Below are positions 6,763 through 14,106 of a stretch of 39,887 bases of DNA, one piece after another (within the stretch, counting starts at the first letter, position 1; the number at the start of each line of letters is the position of its first letter). The translations under genes were made by a program, and so were the position numbers. This stretch comes from a virus. The stretch is from positions 1 to 39,887 of the IMG/VR virus record IMGVR_UViG_3300043410_000920, one strand, 5' to 3'. Under the pieces are notes generated by a model. That model saw only the letters and a program-made list of their open reading frames with translations, did not search any database and was not told where the DNA came from.

Positions 6763-6967
6763 GGTGTACATGGGCGTCATGGGGGTGTCATGCCCGAAAC
6801 CCGCATGAACACTGGCTTTATGACACCATGTACACCATGTACACCTATATACACATATATGAGAAAAAGAGAGGAAACAGGGGGCGAGCGCGTGCGAGGC
6901 ACGTATAGGAAAACAGCGTCATGGGCGTCATGGTGTACATGGCGTCATGCGAGGGGATAATCGGACC
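6763..6967. promoter_or_regulatory. Repeat-rich control region, possible origin
   Basis: This 205-base gap holds no gene but has ordered repeats. The 11-mer GGTGTACATGG occurs at 6763-6773 and 6932-6942, and its reverse complement at 6826-6836 and 6835-6845; each contains the palindrome TGTACA. A second unit, GGCGTCATGG, occurs at 6773-6782 and 6924-6933, with one-mismatch copies at 6915-6924 and 6941-6950. GGTGTCAT (6784-6791) faces ATGACACC (6820-6827). An A/T-rich tract (about 6845-6875) lies in the middle. Repeats flanking an A/T-rich core beside a primase gene suggest a replication origin; an operator set for late genes is the alternative. Confidence 0.6.
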
Positions 6968-7576
6968 ATGATGAACTTCACCGTCAACGTCGACTTGGAC
7001 AAGATGGCTGGCATGCTGGATGCGTTCAGCGCCAACCAGGCCCCCTTCGCCATCGCCAAAGCCCTGACGATGACGGCCAAGGATGTGCAGGCAGCGGTGC
7101 AGTCCGACATGCCCAAGCGCTTCATCCTGCGACGCCAGTGGATTGTGCAAGGCATCCGCATCACCGCCGCCCGTAAGACCGACCTGACCGCCACCGTCTA
7201 CAGCCGCGACGCATCGTTCATGGCGCGCCAGGAATTCGGCGGCATCAAGACACCGATGCAGGCTGGTGGCCGGAATGTCGCAGTGCCAATGCCTGCCGTG
7301 CGACGCACGAAGACGGGCATCATCGCCAAGGCAGACCTGCCCGCCAACCTCGGCGACCGGGCCTTCGTCATCAAGGCGACCGATGGCCGGCAGTACCTGG
7401 CCAAGCGCTTCAGCCGTGGCAAGCGCGCTGGCGTGCAGCTGCTCTACGAACTGAAGCCCAGCACGAAGGTGAACCCACGCCTCGGCCTGCATGAGATCGG
7501 CCAGAAGGTGGCGACCGTGTCGTTCGATAGGAACCTGCGGGCAGCCATCGAGTACGCAATGCGCACGGCCCGCTGA
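6968..7576 (+). CDS. Putative minor tail protein Z-like / tail completion protein
   Basis: A 202-residue protein. The pattern '[20 protein letters not shown]', a basic middle region and a C-terminal '[29 protein letters not shown]' helix resemble phage minor-tail-Z or neck/tail-completion proteins, but the match is only by eye. It is separated from the other virion genes by the methyltransferase and terminase genes. The start at 6968 has a purine-rich site (AGGGG at about 6952) upstream; ATG 6971 is also possible, and the ATG at 6947 lies inside the repeat region. Confidence 0.5.
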   Translation: MMNFTVNVDLDKMAGMLDAFSANQAPFAIAKALTMTAKDVQAAVQSDMPKRFILRRQWIVQGIRITAARKTDLTATVYSRDASFMARQEFGGIKTPMQAGGRNVAVPMPAVRRTKTGIIAKADLPANLGDRAFVIKATDGRQYLAKRFSRGKRAGVQLLYELKPSTKVNPRLGLHEIGQKVATVSFDRNLRAAIEYAMRTAR

Positions 7577-7669
7577 CGGCCGTCCCTGGGTAAGGTTAAA
7601 AATTCTCGGGTCCTCCCCAGGGGGTGGGCATCGCGGGTCACGCGCGACCGCGATGAAACTCTAGTGACA
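7577..7669. other. Candidate packaging (cos-like) region with two inverted repeats
   Basis: The region before the methyltransferase promoter holds no gene. It has CCCTGGG (7584-7590) facing CCCAGGG (7616-7622), with an A/T-rich stretch and CTCGGGTCCTCCCC between, then a G-run, then CATCGCGG (7629-7636) facing CCGCGATG (7648-7655). GC-rich symmetric blocks next to an A/T patch and close to the terminase genes are what one expects of a cos or pac site. No terminator T-run is seen. The assignment is a guess. Confidence 0.3.
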
Positions 7670-7691
7670 GGTTGTCAACTTGGTTGCCAAC
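7670..7691. promoter_or_regulatory. Tandem GTTGNCAAC operators
   Basis: GGTTGTCAAC (7670-7679) and GGTTGCCAAC (7682-7691) are two copies of the 9-base palindrome GTTGNCAAC, 12 bases apart. The second overlaps the -35 of the promoter at 7684-7713. A third copy in reverse orientation, GTTGACAACC at 7751-7760, is the exact reverse complement of the first and covers the start codon of the next gene. This looks like repression of the methyltransferase operon. Confidence 0.6.
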
Positions 7692-7713
7692 GAATAGAGG
7701 TCCAGACTACAAT
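7684..7713 (+). promoter_or_regulatory. Sigma-70-like promoter for the methyltransferase/terminase operon
   Basis: TTGCCA (7684-7689) and TACAAT (7708-7713) are separated by 18 bases. The -35 lies inside a GTTGNCAAC palindrome. Expected transcription start is near 7720, giving a leader of about 30 bases before the TTG start at 7752. Confidence 0.55.
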
Positions 7714-7751
7714 TTCCCGTCAAAATACACGCATATTCACGGGGAAGCACG

Positions 7752-9047
7752 TTGACAACCAGCATTGCCAAAATGGCCGAGCGCATCGAACTGTGGCCGG
7801 TGGACCGACTGCAGCCATATGCAAAAAATGCCCGCACGCACAGCGACGAGCAAATCGACCAGATCGCAGCGTCTATTCAAGCCTTCGGGTTCACTAATCC
7901 GATCTTGGTGGACGGTACGGACGGCATAATCGCCGGTCATGGCCGGTTATTGGCCGCAAAAAAACTGAATTTCCAAGACGTGCCGGTCATCGTGCTGGAC
8001 CACCTGACCGAGGACCAGCGCCGCGCCTACATCATTGCCGACAACAAGCTGGCGCTCAATGCCGGATGGGACGATGCGTTGCTGGCCGAGGAACTGGCCC
8101 GCCTGCAGGATGATGGCTTCGATCTGGCGCTGACCGGCTTCAGCGACGAGGAACTGGCCGACCTGCTGCCCCGCATCGATGACGACGAGGGCGGCACCAG
8201 CGAGGCAGACGAAGTGCCGGCCGTCCCGGTGCATCCGGTCACGCGCCCTGGCGATGTGTGGGTGATGGGCCGCCACCGGCTCATGTGCGGCGACAGCCTG
8301 CAGCCCGACGCCACCGGCGTGCTGATGGGCAACGGCCAGGCTGACCTGGCGATCTGCGCCATGGCGTTCACCGACCCGCCGTGGAATATCGCCTACGGGG
8401 ACAACGGCCGCCGTAAGGGCCGCGCCATCCTGAACGATAACCAGGACGCCGACAGCTGGCAGGCGTTCGTCGCCGACTTCGCCGGTTCGCTGTCCATGGT
8501 GACGCGCCCCGGTGCCCCGGTCTATGTGGTGATGGGCGCCAACGAATGGCCCACGGTCGACGGTAGCCTGCGCGAGGCCGGGTTTCACTGGTCCAGCACC
8601 ATCGTCTGGGTCAAGGACCAGTTCGTGCTGACGCGCAAGGACTACCACGCGCAGTATGAGCCGATCTGGTACGGGTGGAATGGCGGCGCCGCCCGCCTGC
8701 GTCCGGTCGAGGACCGCACCCAGTCCGACGTCTGGCACATCCCCCGCCCGAAGGTGTCCGAACTGCACCCGATGACGAAGCCGGTGCAGCTGATCGAGCG
8801 CGCGCTGGAAAACAGCAGCGACCCCGGCGCCGTGGTGGTCGACCTGTTCGGTGGCAGCGGGTCGACCCTGATCGCCTGCGAAAGCACCGGCCGGTCGGCG
8901 CGCCTCATGGAACTCGACCCCAAGTACTGCGACGTCATTGTCCAGCGCTGGCAGGAGTTCACCGGCAAGACGGCGACCCTCATGGGCACCGGTGAGCCGT
9001 TCGGGCGTCGCGCCTCCAACGACAATGCGGCAGCCGCCGTCGCCTGA
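7752..9047 (+). CDS. ParB-domain DNA methyltransferase fusion
   Basis: A 431-residue fusion. Residues about 10-110 are a ParB/Srx-like domain (RLQPYAKNARTHSDEQIDQI, then GFTNPILVDG and GHGRLLAAKKL). The rest is an N6-adenine or N4-cytosine methyltransferase of the type with motif IV first: DPPW at 208-211 and the SAM-binding DLFGGSGST at 364-372, with DEDP-like target regions not obvious. No restriction enzyme is nearby, so it is an orphan enzyme, likely protecting phage DNA or acting before packaging. I chose the TTG start at 7752, which has GGGGAAG six bases upstream; ATG 7773 is the alternative. The start codon lies in an operator-like palindrome. Confidence 0.85.
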   Translation: MTTSIAKMAERIELWPVDRLQPYAKNARTHSDEQIDQIAASIQAFGFTNPILVDGTDGIIAGHGRLLAAKKLNFQDVPVIVLDHLTEDQRRAYIIADNKLALNAGWDDALLAEELARLQDDGFDLALTGFSDEELADLLPRIDDDEGGTSEADEVPAVPVHPVTRPGDVWVMGRHRLMCGDSLQPDATGVLMGNGQADLAICAMAFTDPPWNIAYGDNGRRKGRAILNDNQDADSWQAFVADFAGSLSMVTRPGAPVYVVMGANEWPTVDGSLREAGFHWSSTIVWVKDQFVLTRKDYHAQYEPIWYGWNGGAARLRPVEDRTQSDVWHIPRPKVSELHPMTKPVQLIERALENSSDPGAVVVDLFGGSGSTLIACESTGRSARLMELDPKYCDVIVQRWQEFTGKTATLMGTGEPFGRRASNDNAAAAVA

Positions 9048-9052
9048 CCGAT

Positions 9053-9601
9053 ATGGCGACCGTCAGTCTGCGTGAATTTGGCCGGATGCGAGGTGTATCC
9101 GGCGAGGCCGTGCGCAAGGCCATTGCATCGGGCCGACTGGTGAAGTCGGTGGTCCATGACGAGAAGGGGCGGCCAAAGATCGACCCCGCCATCGCGGCGA
9201 CGGAATGGGCGCAGTCGACCCATCCGACCCATGGCGGCAAGCGGGCCGAGGCGCCCGCCCCCGAGATCGAGGCCCCCAGCACGCCACCGGCCGATGATCG
9301 GGGCGCCGGTGGCGGGGCTGCGGCGACGTTCGCGCAGTCGCGCGCCATCAAGGAAGCCTACCTGGCGCGCCTGGCGAAACTCGAATACGAAGAAAAAAGC
9401 GCGGTCCTGGTCAAGGCCGACGCCGTCAAAAAAGAGGCGTTTCGCGTCGCCCGCATGGTGCGCGACGGCCTGCTGAACATCCCCGACCGGGTATCGGCTG
9501 AACTGGCCGCCGACAGCGACGCCTTCACCATCCACCGCAAGCTGACCCTGGAAATTCGCAAGGCGCTCGAAGCCGCACTGGGGGCCGATCATGACCAGTG
9601 A
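9053..9601 (+). CDS. Terminase small subunit
   Basis: A 182-residue DNA-packaging protein. The N-terminus is a winged-helix/MerR-like HTH (SLREFGRMRGVSGEAVRKAI), as in Nu1-type small terminases that recognise the packaging site. A Pro/Ala linker (about residues 65-95) follows, and then a helical oligomerisation/large-subunit-binding region (AYLARLAKLEYEEKSAVLVK, NIPDRVSAELA). It overlaps the large subunit gene by 11 bases, as expected for a coupled pair. Confidence 0.85.
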   Translation: MATVSLREFGRMRGVSGEAVRKAIASGRLVKSVVHDEKGRPKIDPAIAATEWAQSTHPTHGGKRAEAPAPEIEAPSTPPADDRGAGGGAAATFAQSRAIKEAYLARLAKLEYEEKSAVLVKADAVKKEAFRVARMVRDGLLNIPDRVSAELAADSDAFTIHRKLTLEIRKALEAALGADHDQ

Positions 9602-11495
9602 CGGCGCCTTCCTCTACCTGCAAGCTTTCCAGGCTGGCCTGATGCCGGACCCCGACTTCACGGTCAGCGAGTGGGCCGACGAGCATCGCATGCTGTCGCA
9701 GAAGGCGTCATCGGAGCCGGGCCGCTGGCGCACCGACCGCACGCCCTACCTGCGCGAAATCATGGACGAACTGTCGCCGCACAGCCCGGTCGAGACCGTG
9801 GTGTTCATGGCCGGCGCCCAGGTGGGGAAGTCCGAGACCGGCAACAACTGGACCGGCTTCATCATCGATCACGCGCCGGGCCCGATGATGCTGGTCCAGC
9901 CGACGACCGACACGGCGAAGCGGTTTTCCAAGCAGCGCCTGGCGCCCATGTTCGAGGAAACCCCCCGTCTCAAGGAGCGCATCGCCGACCCGCGATCGCG
10001 GGACAGCGGCAACACACAGCTGGTGAAGGAATTCCTCGGCGGCGTCCTGGTCATCACCGGCGCCAACAGCGCGGTCGGCCTGCGCTCGATGCCGGTCCGC
10101 TACCTGTTCCTCGATGAGGTCGACGGCTTCCCGGTCGACGTCGACGGGGAAGGGGACCCGGTCATCCTGGCCATCCGACGCACCACGACCTTCGCGCGGC
10201 GCAAGATTTTCATGTGTTCGACGCCCACCGTGAAGGACGTCAGCCGCATCGAGCGCGAGTTCAACAACAGCGACCAGCGCCGCTACTTCGTGCCGTGCCC
10301 GCACTGCGGCCACATGCAGTGGCTGCGCTGGGCGCAGATCAAGTGGTCGAACGACGACCCGAAAACGGCGGCCTATGTCTGCGAGGACTGCGGCACCCTG
10401 ATCGATGAACACCACAAGACCGACATGCTGACCAAGGGCGAGTGGCGCCCGACCGCCGAAGGCAACGGCCGCACCGCCGGCTTCCACCTGTCGTCGCTCT
10501 ACAGCCCGCTGGGCTGGAAGTCGTGGGCGGCCATCGTGGAAGAGTTCATCGCCGCCAAGAACGACGCGCCCCTGCTCAAGGGCTGGGTCAACACGGTCCT
10601 CGGCGAGACCTGGGAAGAAGAATTCAGCGCCAAGATCGGCGCCGAAGGACTGCAGACCCGCGCCGAGTTCTACGACCCCAAGGTGCTGCCCGCCCGTGTG
10701 CTGGCCGTCACCGCTGGCGTCGACGTGCAGGACAACCGCCTGGCGGTGTCGCTCTACGGCTGGGGCCGTGACGAGGAATGCTGGACGGTCGCCCACCAGG
10801 AGATCTACGGCGACCCGGCGCGCCCCGAAGTCTGGGCCCAGCTGGACGACCTGCTGCTGGCGCCCGTCGATCACGAACTGGCCGAGCCGCTGGCGATCTG
10901 TGCCGCCTGCATCGACAGCGGTGGCCACCACACCCATGACGTCTACGCTTACGCCCGCGACCGCCGCACCTGGGGTCACGGCAATGACCGGCCGATCATC
11001 ATGGCGATCAAGGGCCAGTCGCAGCGCAACAAGCCGGCGATCAGCAAGCCGGCGCGGGTCGACCTGAACTGGAAGGGCCGCATCCTCAAGTCGTCGGCCG
11101 AGGTCTGGCCGGTCGGCGTCGACACCATCAAGTCGGTGATCTACGCGCGCCTGAAGCACAACGAGCCCGGCCCTGGGTATGTCCACTTCCACAGCGAACT
11201 GCCGCTGGAGTTTTACGAGCAGCTGACCGCCGAAAAGCAGATCACCAAATACGTGAAGGGCTTCCCGGTGCGCGAATGGACCAAGAAGTCGGGCGCGCGC
11301 AACGAAGCGCTCGACACGGCGGTCTACGCCTACGCCGCGCTGCAGTCGCTCTACCTGCGCTACAACCGCCGCACCATCTGGGACCAGTTCGAGCGTGCGC
11401 TAAAAGTAAAACCCGAGAATTCGCAGGAATTGCCGCAGTCCAAGCCCAAGCCTATAATTCCGAAGAAGCGCCCATCATTTGTCACGAACTGGTAA
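9591..11495 (+). CDS. Terminase large subunit, GpA family
   Basis: A 634-residue packaging motor of the lambda gpA type. The ATPase part shows Walker A (GAQVGKSE, near residue 70) and Walker B (YLFLDEVDG, near 175). A four-cysteine site (CPHCGH and CEDCGT) follows, typical of the GpA family. The C-terminal nuclease shows VTAGVDVQDNRLAVSLYGWG and a late conserved Asp (NEALDTAVYAYAA). It translocates DNA into the prohead and cuts concatemers. GpA-type enzymes usually make cos ends, which argues that a cos site lies nearby. Confidence 0.95.
   Translation: MTSDGAFLYLQAFQAGLMPDPDFTVSEWADEHRMLSQKASSEPGRWRTDRTPYLREIMDELSPHSPVETVVFMAGAQVGKSETGNNWTGFIIDHAPGPMMLVQPTTDTAKRFSKQRLAPMFEETPRLKERIADPRSRDSGNTQLVKEFLGGVLVITGANSAVGLRSMPVRYLFLDEVDGFPVDVDGEGDPVILAIRRTTTFARRKIFMCSTPTVKDVSRIEREFNNSDQRRYFVPCPHCGHMQWLRWAQIKWSNDDPKTAAYVCEDCGTLIDEHHKTDMLTKGEWRPTAEGNGRTAGFHLSSLYSPLGWKSWAAIVEEFIAAKNDAPLLKGWVNTVLGETWEEEFSAKIGAEGLQTRAEFYDPKVLPARVLAVTAGVDVQDNRLAVSLYGWGRDEECWTVAHQEIYGDPARPEVWAQLDDLLLAPVDHELAEPLAICAACIDSGGHHTHDVYAYARDRRTWGHGNDRPIIMAIKGQSQRNKPAISKPARVDLNWKGRILKSSAEVWPVGVDTIKSVIYARLKHNEPGPGYVHFHSELPLEFYEQLTAEKQITKYVKGFPVREWTKKSGARNEALDTAVYAYAALQSLYLRYNRRTIWDQFERALKVKPENSQELPQSKPKPIIPKKRPSFVTNW
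11430..11458 (+). promoter_or_regulatory. Sigma-70-like promoter inside the end of the terminase gene
   Basis: TTGCCG (11430-11435) and a consensus TATAAT (11453-11458) are exactly 17 bases apart, inside the last codons of the large terminase gene and about 40 bases before the next start. The surrounding DNA is more A/T-rich than the rest of the gene. It could drive the head genes. Because it is inside a coding region, chance occurrence is possible. Confidence 0.5.
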
Positions 11496-11498
11496 AGC

Positions 11499-12062
11499 AT
11501 GAACATCCCCGGACAACTTTCCGCTGGCGATAGCATCACCTGGCAGGACGACGCCGCCCATGACAATCTGGGCAACGTCCTGTCGAGCGACGTCTGGACC
11601 CTGCATTACTACCTGCGCGCCGGCACCCAGGCGCTCAACCTGACCGGCGTGGCCAATGGCCCCGGCTGGAAAACCTCGATCGCCAGCGCTGACTCGGCGC
11701 CTCTGACGCCCGGTGTCTTTTACTGGCAGGCCAGCGTTTCGAACGGCAGCCAGCGCATCACGCTGGGCACTGGCACGATCAAGATCATCGCCGACCTCGC
11801 TTTTTCCGGTAGTCCGGCCGATTTCGATGGCCGCAGCGACAACGAGAAAGCCTTGGACGCGATCAACGCCGAGATCAGCGCGCGCCTCAATGGCGGCACG
11901 GCCGAGGAATACACCATCGGGAACCGGTCCCTGAAGAAGACCCCCATGAAAGACTTGATCGCCATGCAGTCGCGCTACAACACCATCGTGCAGCGTGAGC
12001 GCCAGGCGCAGAAAATCGCCCAGGGCCTGGGCAATCCGCGCCAAATGTATGTGCGCTTCTAA
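11499..12062 (+). CDS. gpW-like head-tail joining protein with extra N-terminal domain
   Basis: A 187-residue protein. Residues 1-100 look like a beta-rich domain (GDSITWQDDA, LHYYLRAGTQALNL, FYWQASVSNGSQRITLGTG). The last 75 residues (EKALDAINAEISARLNGGTA, TPMKDLIAMQSRYN) have the helix-hairpin-helix pattern of lambda gpW-type proteins, which seal the portal after packaging. Lambda gpW itself is only 68 residues, so this is an extended version. The position between large terminase and portal matches lambda order. Confidence 0.6.
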   Translation: MNIPGQLSAGDSITWQDDAAHDNLGNVLSSDVWTLHYYLRAGTQALNLTGVANGPGWKTSIASADSAPLTPGVFYWQASVSNGSQRITLGTGTIKIIADLAFSGSPADFDGRSDNEKALDAINAEISARLNGGTAEEYTIGNRSLKKTPMKDLIAMQSRYNTIVQRERQAQKIAQGLGNPRQMYVRF

Positions 12063-12071
12063 GGGGCAACC

Positions 12072-13664
12072 ATGAAACTCTGGCCATTCGGCAGCAAATC
12101 CAAAAAACCCGCCGCCAAGCGCATGTTCGGTGGCGCGGTGTTCAACCGTCTGACCAGCGACTGGAATGCCTCCATCGGCACCAGCCAGGATAGCGAAATC
12201 CGCAGCAGCCTGCGCGTCCTGCGCAACCGCACCCGCCAGCTGGCCCGTGACAACGACTGGGTCAAGAACGCGCTGCGCGCCATCCAGAACAACGTCATCG
12301 GCACCGGCATCGGCATGCAGATGCAGGTCAAGATGCAGCGCCAGCGCAACGGCAAGGTGCTGAACCAGGACCTCAACGAGGCGATCGAAGACGCCTGGTC
12401 CCAGTGGTGCAAGGCCAGCAACTGCCACACGGCGGGCCTCTTGAACTTCAGCGACATCGAGCGCCTGCTGATCAGCAGCTGCGCCGAGAACGGCGAAGTC
12501 CTGGTCCGCATCGTCAAGGGCAAGGCGTTCGGCACCAGCCCCGTGCCCATGGCGCTCGAAGTGATCGAAAGCGACCAGCTGCAGGACGAGCGCAACGGCA
12601 CCGCCGACAACGGCAACATCATCCGCATGGGGGTCGAGAAGGACGAGTGGGGCCGCCCCGTCGCCTACTGGTTCTATCCCTACCATCCCGGCGACTACCT
12701 CTTCAAAACCGTCGAACTGTCGAAATACAAGCGCGTCGACGCCGAAGAGATCATCCACCTCTACAAGCATGAGCGTCCCGGCCAGACCCGTGGCGTGCCA
12801 TGGTTCGCCTCGGCCTTGCGTCGCATGCACCAGGTCGCTGGCTTCGAGGAAGCCGAAGTCGTGGCCGCCCGCGCGTCCGCTTCGATCATGGGCTTCATCA
12901 ATACCCCCGATGGCGAATTGCAGGACGACGGCGTCCAGGATGGCCAGCGCGTCAGCAACTTCGAGCCCGGCAAGATCGAAGCCCTCGGCCCTGGCGAGAC
13001 GTTCACGGCGTTCACGCCGACCCGCCCCGGTGGCCAGTACGACCCCTTCGTGCGCGCCCAGCTGCGCGCCGTCGCCGCCGGTGTCGGGGTCAGCTACGAG
13101 ACCCTGTCGAAGGACTACAGCCAGTCGAACTATTCCTCGAGCCGCCTGGCGCTGCTCGATGACCGCGACAACTGGCGCTCGCTCCAGCAGTGGATGATCA
13201 AGAACTTCCACCAGAAGGTCTTCGAGACCTGGCTGGACATGGCCGTGCTGTCCGGCGCGCTCGACCTGCCGAACTACGAGATCAACCCCGACGCCTACCG
13301 TGCCGTCCGCTGGATGCCGCGCGGCTGGTCGTGGGTCGACCCTGCGAAGGAAGTGGCCGCCTACAAGGAAGCCGTCCGCTGCGGGTTCATGACCCAGTCC
13401 GAAGTCGTGGCGCAGACCGGCTGCGACATCGAAGACCTGCTGATGCAGCGCCAGCGCGAGGTCGAGATGGCCGAAGCCCTCGGCCTGGTGTTCGACACCG
13501 ACGCCGCGCAGGTCAACGACAAGGGCCAGACGCAACCCGCACCGGCGCCCGCCGCCGCTGCCGAGGAAGCCGCCCCCGGTGATGCCGCGACCGACGCCGC
13601 TGCGGCGCCGGCCGACGACAGCGATGCCGACGAACCTACCGAGACGTCATCGCAGAACCTGTAA
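12072..13664 (+). CDS. Portal protein, lambda gpB family
   Basis: A 530-residue portal. Family hallmarks include SLRVLRNRTRQLARDNDW, AIQNNVIGTGI, and the clip/stem region with EVIESDQLQDE, and VSYETLSKDYSQSNYSSSRL. It forms the ring at one head vertex through which DNA enters. The last 50 residues are Ala/Pro/acid-rich and probably disordered. It has a good ribosome site (AAGGGG, about eight bases upstream). No ClpP-like protease follows; the protease is fused to the capsid gene instead. Confidence 0.95.
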   Translation: MKLWPFGSKSKKPAAKRMFGGAVFNRLTSDWNASIGTSQDSEIRSSLRVLRNRTRQLARDNDWVKNALRAIQNNVIGTGIGMQMQVKMQRQRNGKVLNQDLNEAIEDAWSQWCKASNCHTAGLLNFSDIERLLISSCAENGEVLVRIVKGKAFGTSPVPMALEVIESDQLQDERNGTADNGNIIRMGVEKDEWGRPVAYWFYPYHPGDYLFKTVELSKYKRVDAEEIIHLYKHERPGQTRGVPWFASALRRMHQVAGFEEAEVVAARASASIMGFINTPDGELQDDGVQDGQRVSNFEPGKIEALGPGETFTAFTPTRPGGQYDPFVRAQLRAVAAGVGVSYETLSKDYSQSNYSSSRLALLDDRDNWRSLQQWMIKNFHQKVFETWLDMAVLSGALDLPNYEINPDAYRAVRWMPRGWSWVDPAKEVAAYKEAVRCGFMTQSEVVAQTGCDIEDLLMQRQREVEMAEALGLVFDTDAAQVNDKGQTQPAPAPAAAAEEAAPGDAATDAAAAPADDSDADEPTETSSQNL

Positions 13665-13680
13665 AATCACGGCATTGAAT

Positions 13681-13710
13681 TTGACCAATAAAGCCCCGAG
13701 GGCAGATAAT
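13681..13710 (+). promoter_or_regulatory. Sigma-70-like promoter abutting a start codon
   Basis: TTGACC (13681-13686) and GATAAT (13705-13710) are 18 bases apart in the 54-base gap after the portal gene. The next ATG (13719) is only eight bases past the -10, so transcription would begin at or beside the start codon. That implies a leaderless message. No ribosome site is visible before 13719, which fits. Confidence 0.5.
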
Positions 13711-13718
13711 CGAACTCG

Positions 13719-14102
13719 ATGGACCCGATCGCATCTTTGATCTTGACGCTGTTTCACGCCGGCACCGCCGCCCATGTTCTGCATCTGCAGGCCGTGGGCC
13801 CCGGCAGCTTCGCGCGTCACTCGGCGCTCAACGACTTCTACCACGACGTCATCGATGCCGCTGACGAGATCGCCGAGTGCTGGCAGGGCAAGTACGGCAT
13901 CATCACGCCTTACGCCGAAGGCTACGCCAACCCCGGCCAGAATGGCACGCCCAGCGATGCGCTGGACTTCCTGAAGTCCCTGAACGCCTTCGTCGCGGAA
14001 ACCCGCAAAGACGTCGTCCAGGATAGTGAAATCCAGAACCTGATCGATGAAGTGGTCGCCCTCATTGACCGCACCATCTACAAGGTCGAACGTCTACAAT
14101 AA
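13719..14102 (+). CDS. DUF5856-like (ferritin/Dps-like) protein
   Basis: A 127-residue helical protein. FHAGTAAHVLHLQAVGPGSF, FARHSALNDFYHDVIDAADEIAE and WQGKYG match a phage family I know as DUF5856, which is predicted to have a ferritin/Dps-like four-helix fold. A structural or DNA-associated role inside the virion has not been shown to my knowledge. The gene sits between portal and protease-capsid, has its own putative promoter and no visible ribosome site. The unusual location among head genes suggests that it acts late. Confidence 0.7.
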   Translation: MDPIASLILTLFHAGTAAHVLHLQAVGPGSFARHSALNDFYHDVIDAADEIAECWQGKYGIITPYAEGYANPGQNGTPSDALDFLKSLNAFVAETRKDVVQDSEIQNLIDEVVALIDRTIYKVERLQ

Positions 14103-14106
14103 GCCC

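Noticed and set aside
9708-11192. Long minus-strand frame opposite the large terminase
   Set aside because: Antisense shadow with the same biased composition; the plus-strand gene has clear motifs.
11475-13535. Minus-strand frame of 686 codons opposite the portal
   Set aside because: Length comes from high GC; no recognisable motif, and the portal is certain.
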